Of a DNA stretch of 64,000 bases, positions 57,869-64,000 are shown in pieces. Origin of the DNA: Staphylococcus edaphicus (GTDB taxonomy: Bacteria > Bacillota > Bacilli > Staphylococcales > Staphylococcaceae); NCBI RefSeq assembly GCF_002614725.1, contig NZ_MRZN01000010.1:1-64000 (forward strand), given 5' to 3'. The translations under genes and the position numbers were made by a program. Position 1 is the stretch's first letter. Every line of letters begins with the position of its first letter. Under the pieces are notes generated by a model that did no database searches, was not told where the DNA came from, and saw nothing but the letters and a program-made list of their open reading frames with translations.

Positions 57869-58321
57869 TTGAATGCATTATTATTAAATAAAAGTATAAA
57901 TTATCAATCAGTTTTAGATTCAATACGCGTAGAAGAAGGGTTTGATTTTGCATCGTTGGCGTTTTACGAGCATGAAAGTAATATTTCTCGTATTAAATGG
58001 TGTTATGCTTCAGGCAATTTAAACAATCGCTATCAGTTAATTGTTTTGCGCAAGGGTAAAGGTTTGGCTGGCAATGTAATGAAAACAGGAAAGCGCATGG
58101 TTATTGAAAATGTAGAGCGAACGCTACCAACACATGAAAAACATAAATATCCAATTGTTTTATGTGAATTATTAACAGCGATGATTGCAATCCCACTATG
58201 GTATGAAAATCAAGTTTGTGGTGTTTTATTATTAGGTCAAAGAAACCATAAGCCATTGCCCAAAACATATAAAACAATATCACTTAAAAGTAAATTATGT
58301 GTGTTTAATGAAGAAGATTAG
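57869..58321 (+). CDS. nreA: Nitrate sensor NreA (GAF domain)
   Basis: 150 residues with TTG start at 57869 (GGAGGCG upstream). One GAF domain: VLDSIRVEEGFDFASLAFYEH, LRKGKGLAGNVMKTGKR and PIVLCELLTAMIAIPLWYENQVCGVLLLG. In S. carnosus NreA binds nitrate and, when empty, blocks NreB, so nitrate relieves the block. It is followed directly by nreB and is needed for nitrate-dependent control of narG and narT. Confidence 0.92.
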   Translation: MNALLLNKSINYQSVLDSIRVEEGFDFASLAFYEHESNISRIKWCYASGNLNNRYQLIVLRKGKGLAGNVMKTGKRMVIENVERTLPTHEKHKYPIVLCELLTAMIAIPLWYENQVCGVLLLGQRNHKPLPKTYKTISLKSKLCVFNEED

Positions 58322-58330
58322 GTGGCTATA

Positions 58331-59365
58331 ATGAAAATAAATCAAAAGTTAAATATGCACGACTTATTGATGAAATATTTTAATAATACCAGTGAAAAAA
58401 TTGTATTTGTTGATAATCAAGGACAAGTCATAGCCATGAACAAAGCCGCGAATGATATTATCGCGCTTGATAATAACTATGAAGGCATGACTAATGCCAT
58501 TTGTAAGCATTGCGACGGTTATACCAACGAATATGATTTGCAATCTTGTAGACATTGTTTTTTAGAAGCTGAAACTGTTGGAAATACTAGCTTTCAAGTG
58601 TTTATGAAAACAACACAAGGAACTGTAGAGCCTTTTGCTGCAACTTTCCAAACTATAGATAGCACAAAAGGAATCAAAGCATTCACACTACAAAATGTTT
58701 CGCCACAAATAGAGCGCCACGACAAAATGTATCAGCGTAAAATGATGCAGAAAACTATCTTTGCACAAGAAAATGAAAGAAAACGTATCTCACGTGAATT
58801 ACATGATAGTGTCGTCCAAGAATTATTAAACATAGATGTTGAGTTAAGACTCTTAAAGTATCAGCGACAAATAGATAACTTAGTAGATGGATCAAAGCGA
58901 ATTGAAGGTTTAATGTCCAAATTAATTGATGATATTCGCAATCTATCAGTAGAATTAAGACCTTCATCTTTGGATGATTTAGGCTTAGATGCAGCGTTCA
59001 AGACATATTTTAAGCAGGTTGAAGCTAATTATGGTATCAAAGTTATATATCAGTCAAACTTAAAAACGTGTCGGTTTAAGAGTGAAATTGAAACGGTTGT
59101 CTATAGAGTTGTTCAAGAAGCATTATTTAATGCAATAAAATATGCAAATGTTGATAAAGTTGAAATAGAAGTTCATGTAAGCGAACAAAAATTAATTGCA
59201 GAAATTATTGATAGAGGAAGAGGGTTTATAAAGACAGACCAGCCTCAGGGAACAGGCTTAGGACTTTATGGAATGCACGAGCGAGCAGAATTAGTAAATG
59301 CAGAAGTTAATATTGATACACAAATAGGAAGAGGGACAATTGTGACACTTCAAGTTCCAATTTAG
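58331..59365 (+). CDS. nreB: Oxygen-sensing histidine kinase NreB
   Basis: 344 residues from the ATG at 58331. The PAS domain carries Cys58, Cys61, Cys73 and Cys76 (AICKHCDGY and QSCRHCFLE), ligands of an oxygen-labile [4Fe-4S] cluster. His158 in [15 protein letters not shown] is the phosphorylation site of this NarX-like HisKA_3 kinase, and the ATPase domain follows ([34 protein letters not shown]). No membrane segments: it is cytoplasmic. It phosphorylates NreC when oxygen is absent. Confidence 0.95.
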   Translation: MKINQKLNMHDLLMKYFNNTSEKIVFVDNQGQVIAMNKAANDIIALDNNYEGMTNAICKHCDGYTNEYDLQSCRHCFLEAETVGNTSFQVFMKTTQGTVEPFAATFQTIDSTKGIKAFTLQNVSPQIERHDKMYQRKMMQKTIFAQENERKRISRELHDSVVQELLNIDVELRLLKYQRQIDNLVDGSKRIEGLMSKLIDDIRNLSVELRPSSLDDLGLDAAFKTYFKQVEANYGIKVIYQSNLKTCRFKSEIETVVYRVVQEALFNAIKYANVDKVEIEVHVSEQKLIAEIIDRGRGFIKTDQPQGTGLGLYGMHERAELVNAEVNIDTQIGRGTIVTLQVPI

Positions 59366-59385
59366 GGGATAAGGAGATATTAATT

Positions 59386-60039
59386 TTGAGAATAGTTATT
59401 GCAGATGATCATGCAGTGGTGCGTACAGGATTTTCGATGATATTAAATTATCAAGAAGATATGGAAGTAGTGGGCACTGCTGCCGATGGTGTGGAAGCTT
59501 ATCAAAAAGTGATGAAATACAAACCAGATGTGCTCATTATGGATTTAAGTATGCCACCAGGTGAATCAGGACTTATAGCAACGAGCAAAATATTAGAAAG
59601 TTTCCCAGAAACGAAAATTTTAATATTAACGATGTATGATGATGAAGAATATCTGTTTCATGTTTTAAGAAATGGTGCAAAGGGCTATATATTAAAAAAT
59701 GCACCGGACGAACAATTACTATTAGCAATTAGAACTGTCGTTAAGGGTGAAACTTATATAGATATGAAGCTGACAACATCATTGGTAAATGAGTTTGTGA
59801 GTAATTCAGCACAAGATAACGGAGACAAAACTGATCCATTTAAAATTTTATCAAAACGTGAAATAGAAATATTACCACTAATTGCCAAAGGATACGGAAA
59901 TAAAGATATTGCTGAAAAACTATTTGTTTCAGTTAAAACAGTAGAAGCACATAAAACACATATCATGCAGAAATTAGAATTGAAATCTAAACCAGAATTA
60001 GTTGAGTATGCCATGAAGAAAAAATTAATTGACTTTTAA
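59386..60039 (+). CDS. nreC: Response regulator NreC (LuxR/NarL family)
   Basis: 217 residues, TTG start at 59386 (ATAAGGAGATATTAATT upstream). Receiver domain with D7-D8 and phospho-acceptor Asp53 ([11 protein letters not shown]), and a C-terminal HTH of the LuxR type ([43 protein letters not shown]). It activates narG, nir and narT promoters in S. carnosus. Candidate binding sites are seen here at the sirB, narG and narT promoters. Confidence 0.95.
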   Translation: MRIVIADDHAVVRTGFSMILNYQEDMEVVGTAADGVEAYQKVMKYKPDVLIMDLSMPPGESGLIATSKILESFPETKILILTMYDDEEYLFHVLRNGAKGYILKNAPDEQLLLAIRTVVKGETYIDMKLTTSLVNEFVSNSAQDNGDKTDPFKILSKREIEILPLIAKGYGNKDIAEKLFVSVKTVEAHKTHIMQKLELKSKPELVEYAMKKKLIDF

Positions 60040-60067
60040 AAAGTAGAATTACTAAATGATTAGAAGA

Positions 60068-60105
60068 GGCAGGGGCATAATAATATGTCACTGTCTTTTT
60101 ATAGT
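60068..60105 (+). terminator. Probable nreC terminator
   Basis: GGCAG-GGGCATA and TATGTCACTGTC form an imperfect stem followed by TTTTTAT. Confidence 0.55.
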
Positions 60106-60149
60106 GGGAAATGCAAAAAGAAATAAAGTACTAAAATTATGCTTCAAAG

Positions 60150-60215
60150 TAGGGAAAACTCCTTATTGCTTAAGGGACACTCCTTATGTTCATTGTTTCA
60201 CAAAGATTTTATAAT
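60150..60215 (+). promoter_or_regulatory. narT promoter with two tandem NreC-like sites
   Basis: TAGGGAAAACTCCTTA (60150-60165) and TAAGGGACACTCCTTA (60171-60186) are imperfect NreC palindromes about two helical turns apart. TGTTCA (60187-60192), 17-bp spacer and TATAAT (60210-60215) place the start near 60222. The two sites are centred about -65.5 and -43.5, the same positions seen at sirB and narG. Confidence 0.72.
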
Positions 60216-60225
60216 TGAACTGTAA

Positions 60226-60318
60226 CCAGCATGCTGCAAGTTTAGCACCTTTAGGCTTACGTAAAAACCATTAAGGTTTTAAAAAATTAAAGCATTTAGA
60301 ACATTTGCAGTTTGCTGG
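60226..60318 (+). ncRNA. Nested stem-loop in the narT 5' leader
   Basis: The sequence just after the predicted transcription start can fold into nested stems. P1 pairs CCAGC with GCTGG and CTGCAA with TTGCAG across a three-base internal loop; P2 pairs CTTTA with TAAAG; P3 is AAAACC-ATTAA-GGTTTT. The paired regions span 60226-60318. This may be an mRNA leader regulatory element; it could also be a mobile-element remnant. No known riboswitch class is recognised. Confidence 0.45.
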
Positions 60319-60358
60319 CCTCAATTATAAAAATATTTATAAAATGAAGGTGAAATGA

Positions 60359-61519
60359 ATGAACAAAGCAAGTGGTGGTTTTCAACTTACATTACAGTCT
60401 TTAAGTCTTGTAGTGGGATTCATGGCATGGAGTATTATTGCCCCGCTTATGCCCTACATCTCTCAGGATGTGCAAATAACAGATAGCCAATTATCTATTG
60501 TTTTAGCTATTCCTGTTATATTAGGCTCTGTACTAAGAGTACCATTTGGATATTTAACAAACATTATTGGTGCGAAATGGGTGTTTTTTTGTAGTTTTAT
60601 TATATTGCTATTTCCAATTTATTTTTTAAGTCAAGCACAGACACCAGCTAATTTGATGGTATCTGGGTTCTTCCTTGGTGTTGGTGGGGCAGTGTTCTCT
60701 GTAGGTGTGACCTCAATACCAAAATATTTTCCAAAAGAAAAAGTTGGCTTAGCGAATGGGATATATGGCATGGGAAATATTGGTACAGCAATTTCTTCAT
60801 TTTTAGCACCACCGATAGCAGGCATCATAGGATGGCAAACAACAGTTAGGGGTTATTTAATTATTATTGTACTTTTTGCCTTCCTTATGTTTATATTTGG
60901 AGATGCTAAAGAAGAAAAAATAAAAGTAGCATTAATGAAGCAATATAAACTATTCTTGAAAGATCTAAGATTATATTATTTATCACTTTGGTATTTTATT
61001 ACATTTGGTTCTTTCGTTGCATTTGGTTTATTTTTACCTAATTTTTTAGTGGAAAATTTTGGTATTAGTGAAGTGGATGCGGGTGTCAGAACAGGTATAT
61101 TTATCGCATTAGCGACTTTTCTAAGACCGTTAGGAGGGGTCTTAGGAGACAAGTTTAGTGCAGTGAAATTATTGATGCTTGATTTTATATTGATGATTAT
61201 AGGTGGCATTGTGCTAGGTCTATCAAGTGAGATTATTTTATTTACTGTAGGTTGTTTACTTATCAGTATGTGTGCGGGCATTGGAAATGGATTAATATTT
61301 AAACTTGTTCCTTCCTACTTTGGAAAAGAAGCAGGTTCGGCAAATGGTATTGTTTCAATGATGGGTGGACTAGGAGGATTCTTTCCACCGTTAGTTATTT
61401 CTTATGTTACAAAGATTACCGGTACAAGTCATTTTTCATTTATCTTGTTAGCAATAGTAGGGACAATTGCGTTAATTACAATGGTACATATTAAGAAACG
61501 TGAAACTTTAACCCTCTGA
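60359..61519 (+). CDS. narT: Nitrate transporter NarT (NarK-type MFS)
   Basis: 386 residues, twelve membrane segments. NarK/NasA signature: [19 protein letters not shown] near the start, [17 protein letters not shown] and [21 protein letters not shown] (nitrate-signature glycine-rich segment), and [19 protein letters not shown] in the second half. It imports nitrate or exchanges it for nitrite for NarGHI. ATG with AAGGTGA upstream. Controlled by NreABC in S. carnosus. Confidence 0.93.
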   Translation: MNKASGGFQLTLQSLSLVVGFMAWSIIAPLMPYISQDVQITDSQLSIVLAIPVILGSVLRVPFGYLTNIIGAKWVFFCSFIILLFPIYFLSQAQTPANLMVSGFFLGVGGAVFSVGVTSIPKYFPKEKVGLANGIYGMGNIGTAISSFLAPPIAGIIGWQTTVRGYLIIIVLFAFLMFIFGDAKEEKIKVALMKQYKLFLKDLRLYYLSLWYFITFGSFVAFGLFLPNFLVENFGISEVDAGVRTGIFIALATFLRPLGGVLGDKFSAVKLLMLDFILMIIGGIVLGLSSEIILFTVGCLLISMCAGIGNGLIFKLVPSYFGKEAGSANGIVSMMGGLGGFFPPLVISYVTKITGTSHFSFILLAIVGTIALITMVHIKKRETLTL

Positions 61520-61534
61520 AAATAAGCAAAAAAA

Positions 61535-61572
61535 GGCTGAGACACCTCTATAGAATCTCAGCCACTTTTTTG
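61535..61572. terminator. Terminator between narT and hsp20 genes
   Basis: GGCTGAGA and TCTCAGCC form a perfect 8-bp stem with A- and T-runs on both sides, usable in either direction. Confidence 0.88.
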
Positions 61573-61627
61573 ATTTATTAATTAATGATTTTCAATGAAT
61601 CATAACATGTAATATACGTTACTTCTG

Positions 61628-62062
61628 TTAATCGATTTGAATATTTGATGAAGTTTGATCTTCTTGCTCTTTTTTAGGTAATGTAACATTTAACATGCCA
61701 TTTTCAAATGATGCTTTAATAGCATTTTCATTAATATTTTCAAATGGGTATTGTCGTTTTACATTGCTTGCGCTACGTTCTTGATGAATTATACGACCTT
61801 CTTCATCCTTTTCACTATTTTCAACAATTTGTTTACCTTCAATAGTTAAAACATTATTTTCAAATTGTAAAGTGATATTTTCTTTTTGAAAGCCAGGTAG
61901 CTCAGCTTCCACTATATAAGCGTTGTCTAGTTCTTTTACATCTGATTTGATGCTTGTACTATCTGGAAATTGTTCAAAGAATTGACGTCCAAAGTCTTTA
62001 AATAATGCTCCAGGATTTCCTTCGAAAAATGAATTGTTAAATGGTCTCATATCAAAAGCCAT
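61628..62062 (-). CDS. Small heat-shock protein, Hsp20/alpha-crystallin family
   Basis: 144 residues. Alpha-crystallin domain from about residue 40 (ELDNAYIVEAELPGFQKENITLQFENNVLTIEGK) with the conserved A-x-x-x-n-G-v-L as ASFENGMLNVTLPKK. The acidic N-terminus contains the short LFKDFGRQFFEQFP segment. It binds unfolding proteins without ATP. Second gene of a pair with the 122-residue paralog, 32 bp downstream of it, so both likely share the CtsR-controlled promoter. Confidence 0.93.
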   Translation of the reverse strand: MAFDMRPFNNSFFEGNPGALFKDFGRQFFEQFPDSTSIKSDVKELDNAYIVEAELPGFQKENITLQFENNVLTIEGKQIVENSEKDEEGRIIHQERSASNVKRQYPFENINENAIKASFENGMLNVTLPKKEQEDQTSSNIQID

Positions 62063-62094
62063 AATACATCTCTCCTTTGAATTTTTTATGAAAA

Positions 62095-62463
62095 TTAATC
62101 TATTGAAATTTGTGTTTTTGTTTGTTTTATCGGCAGTGTTACAGTTAAAATACCATTCGACATTGAAGCTTTAATTGCACTGGTATCTATATTTTTGAAG
62201 ATGAAGTGTCTGCTTTGCTCATCTTTACTACGCTCTTTAATAAGATAAGCCACATCGTCATAAGGTGTTTCTAAATTTTTTACAGATATTGTGAGTGTTT
62301 TATCATCATAGTTTATTGAAACATTTTCTTTTTGATAACCAGGAAGCTCAGCTTCAACTGTGTATTGATTATCTGTTTGATATACGTTTACTTTGAAATC
62401 GTGATGGTCTGATAATAAACTGTCTAATAAATCTTGTGGAAGACTGCTAGTACTTTGTATCAT
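62095..62463 (-). CDS. Small heat-shock protein, Hsp20/alpha-crystallin family (second copy)
   Basis: 122 residues. Alpha-crystallin core: YTVEAELPGYQKENVSINYDDKTLTISVK and ASMSNGILTVTLPIKQ. It is related to the downstream 144-residue protein; the shorter N-terminal arm suggests different oligomer properties. ATG preceded by AAAGGAGAGGTG. Directly behind a CtsR-type promoter. Confidence 0.93.
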   Translation of the reverse strand: MIQSTSSLPQDLLDSLLSDHHDFKVNVYQTDNQYTVEAELPGYQKENVSINYDDKTLTISVKNLETPYDDVAYLIKERSKDEQSRHFIFKNIDTSAIKASMSNGILTVTLPIKQTKTQISID

Positions 62464-62496
62464 CTCTTATCACCTCTCCTTTTATCTTACAAGTAT

Positions 62497-62533
62497 ATTA
62501 TAATACTATAGTCAAAGAAAGTCAAAGTCAAAG
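62497..62533 (-). promoter_or_regulatory. CtsR-controlled promoter of the hsp20 pair
   Basis: AGTCAAA-GAA-AGTCAAA (62510-62526) fits the CtsR heptad repeat (A/G-GTCAAA-N3-A/G-GTCAAA), with a third GTCAAAG adjacent to 62533. On the minus strand TTGACT (complement of 62520-62525), an exact 17-bp spacer and TATAAT (complement of 62497-62502) form the promoter, so CtsR would cover the -35. Heat inactivates CtsR and releases the genes. Confidence 0.9.
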
Positions 62534-62544
62534 ATTGGTATATT

Positions 62545-62573
62545 AAAAAACACCACATATCACGAGGTGTTCA
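62545..62573 (-). terminator. sarZ terminator
   Basis: On the minus strand AACACC, a 12-base loop and GGTGTT are followed by TTTTTAATA, lying between sarZ and the hsp20 promoter. Confidence 0.65.
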
Positions 62574-62705
62574 TCAAAAAAGTCACACTTTATTAAAAAT
62601 ACATGGATAGGAATAAATAAAGATTTAAAAGAAGAAACTAAAAAAGATAAGTAAAGTCAAAAATGATAAGACATTAAACTTTTAACTTAACTTATCCTTC
62701 GCAGG

Positions 62706-63146
62706 TTAAATATTTTTTTGAAAATGTTTGTTTACAAAATTTTGCAATGTTTCTTTTAAATCGATGGCTTCGTCAATTTCCATATCAAATTCACTAAAGA
62801 CGCGCTTTGAAATATTAGAAAGAGGTGCTTTGACTTCTCTTCCTTTTGTGGTAAGCGCTATTTGCAAATTACGCTCGTCATCAATCTCACGTGTTCTTGT
62901 CACATAGCTTTTTTTTTCTAATTTTTTTAATAATGGTGTGAGCGTACCTGAATCTAGAAATACACGTTCGCCAAGTGTTTTAATATTTAATTTTTCTTCT
63001 AAGCCAATTGCCAAAAGAACTATGTAACCTGTATATGTTAAATCAAATTCTTTTAAATAAGTTGTATACTTCTTAATTATTTCCTTAGAAGAAACATAAA
63101 AAAGAAAACATAGCTGTCTTTCTAATGTGTTGTCGTTTTCCTCCAT
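62706..63146 (-). CDS. sarZ: MarR-family redox regulator SarZ
   Basis: 146 residues, close to S. aureus SarZ. The sensing cysteine Cys13 is in [27 protein letters not shown], the single-Cys pattern of the MgrA/SarZ/OhrR group. Winged helix: [42 protein letters not shown]. Oxidation or thiophosphorylation of Cys13 alters DNA binding to virulence and redox genes. It lies in opposite orientation to the YxeA-like gene and is preceded by two palindromes. Confidence 0.93.
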   Translation of the reverse strand: MEENDNTLERQLCFLFYVSSKEIIKKYTTYLKEFDLTYTGYIVLLAIGLEEKLNIKTLGERVFLDSGTLTPLLKKLEKKSYVTRTREIDDERNLQIALTTKGREVKAPLSNISKRVFSEFDMEIDEAIDLKETLQNFVNKHFQKNI

Positions 63147-63532
63147 TTAAATCACCCCTTATGAAGGTTAACCTTATTATGAACAATGTCCATTGTCAAG
63201 GAACAGTTGTGCGCCTCTTTAATAATTTTTAAATAATATTTTTGATAGAATACATAATACAAAACAAAAACTAAAAATTCAAAGTATTATGCGGCAGTAT
63301 ATTATTATTCTGATACCTAAAGTTGAAGAGATTATTAATTGAAATGAGGAATGAATTTAAGAAGATTTTGTTACAAAAATAGTTTAATACTTTATTAATG
63401 AAGTGTAATCAGTCATAATAATAACATTATGGATTTTAATATAGGTATATACTTTGATGTATAAAAAGTTTGAAAACAGTTCTAAATTATAATTTTCATG
63501 GAAGTTATTGTTTTAATAGAAGGAGTTTAATG
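63147..63532. promoter_or_regulatory. Divergent region upstream of sarZ
   Basis: 386 bp without a gene. Near sarZ lie two palindromes: AAGGTTAACCTT (63164-63175, perfect 12 bp) and ACAATG-TC-CATTGT (63183-63196), the second overlapping a minus-strand TTGACA. These may be autoregulatory sites for SarZ or targets of another MarR protein. The remainder is AT-rich and unremarkable. Confidence 0.5.
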
Positions 63533-63889
63533 ATGAAAACATTTTTTAAAATCATAGGACTATTAGTCATATCACTGATTATCGCTATTGTGTTTTTCTT
63601 TGGTATGAGAACGTATCAGGGTCATAAAAATTTGGAATTAGTTGATCATTATATGGATGAAAAGAATTTAACAGAAGAAATTAAGTCAGAAAAAACGCTG
63701 TATAGTGCTAAAAAAGGGCTCTACTATAAAAAAGTAGTATTCAAAGATGATCCTAAATATACTTATGTAGTTCAACCAATAAGCACTTTTAAAGGCATTC
63801 TAGTTCAAGGATTTGACAGTGAAACAAATAAAAATGTAAAAGATGCAAAACACAATGCATTTAAACAAGACTACAAACCTAAAGAGTAA
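63533..63889 (+). CDS. YxeA family (DUF1093) small secreted or anchored protein
   Basis: 118 residues from ATG at 63533 (AGAAGGAG eight bases upstream; ATG at 63530 is an alternative). One N-terminal hydrophobic segment (IIGLLVISLIIAIVFFFG) serves as signal peptide or anchor. The rest is a small OB-like domain with KGLYYKKVVFKDDPKYTYVVQPISTFKGILVQGF. YxeA-like proteins occur in many Firmicutes; function unknown. A strong terminator follows. Confidence 0.72.
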   Translation: MKTFFKIIGLLVISLIIAIVFFFGMRTYQGHKNLELVDHYMDEKNLTEEIKSEKTLYSAKKGLYYKKVVFKDDPKYTYVVQPISTFKGILVQGFDSETNKNVKDAKHNAFKQDYKPKE

Positions 63890-63921
63890 CATTAAAAATT
63901 GCTTAAATAATTTAAGTGACC

Positions 63922-63966
63922 AAAATGGGGCTAAGACATTATATATGTCTTAGCCCCATTTTGTTT
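63922..63966. terminator. Strong terminator after the YxeA-like gene
   Basis: AAAATGGGGCTAAGACAT and ATGTCTTAGCCCCATTTT form a perfect stem of about 18 bp with T-rich flank on the plus strand; also usable from the other side. Confidence 0.93.
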
Positions 63967-64000
63967 TATCTACAGAGTTATTAAATTTTAGGGATAGTAT

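Noticed and set aside
60226..60318. Inverted structure before narT as a transposon end or a protein-coding fragment
   Set aside because: No target duplication or transposase is nearby, and all reading frames contain early stops without a convincing protein match. Kept instead as a leader RNA candidate.

Overview
The window is AT-rich chromosomal DNA from a Staphylococcus, most likely a coagulase-negative species. Evidence includes a YSIRK-type lipase precursor, LytSR-LrgAB, NorB, SarZ, FemAB-family and AdcA proteins, and the staphylococcal nitrate block narGHJI-nreABC-narT. The beta-glucoside PTS locus and the very large acidic lipase pro-region suggest the saprophyticus/xylosus/cohnii side of the genus, but the species cannot be fixed from sequence alone. 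No rRNA, tRNA, CRISPR array or prophage was seen; the only mobile DNA is a transposase tail at the left edge.

Layout. 1-304: tail of an IS1182-family transposase and hairpins. 318-3852 (minus): NitT/TauT/sulfonate-type ABC transporter with an acyl-CoA-dehydrogenase-like flavoprotein. 3985-4183: first array of a structured intergenic repeat. 4184-8719 (minus): DUF4242 protein, lrgB, lrgA, lytR, lytS. 9147-15340 (plus): norB, an M20 peptidase behind a CcpA-type site, a DUF805 protein, and DUF969-DUF979-pcp. 15381-15727: second repeat array. 15735-26375: mixed housekeeping and transport genes (GNAT, YidC-like insertase, CPA1 antiporter, phosphoesterase, C39-like protein, Bcr/CflA and GtrA proteins, CDF efflux, secreted transglycosylase-like protein, gpmA). 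26618-33235: zinc-responsive genes (a 35-residue basic protein and adcA, both with Zur boxes), an MFS exporter, a decayed ASCH-domain gene, a FemAB protein and a lipoprotein-dsbA pair. 33410-40883: YceI, PadR-HAAS, two small stress-type proteins, then bglA-bglP with a divergent GntR regulator.

40944-61519 is a nitrate/nitrite respiration island. It holds an Rrf2 regulator divergent from a formate/nitrite-type channel; sirB-sirC-nirB-nirD-sumT for siroheme and NADH nitrite reductase; the lipase gene; narGHJI; nreABC; and narT. Three promoters here (sirB, narG, narT) carry NreC-like palindromes whose centres fall about 43.5 or 65.5 bp upstream of predicted transcription starts. The sirB promoter also has a perfect Rex palindrome. 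NarT would import nitrate, NarGHI reduce it to nitrite, the FNT channel move nitrite, and NirBD with siroheme reduce nitrite to ammonium. However, nirB as read has a one-base frameshift, so the last step may be lost.

61628-63889: two small heat-shock proteins under a CtsR box, sarZ, and a YxeA-like protein.

The most interesting items are: a nested stem-loop predicted to form the first ~97 nt of the narT mRNA; the nirB frameshift; the Zur-controlled 35-residue gene; the dispersed two-hairpin repeat whose stems covary between arrays; and near-identical 72-bp and 36-bp tandem repeats in the lipase pro-region.
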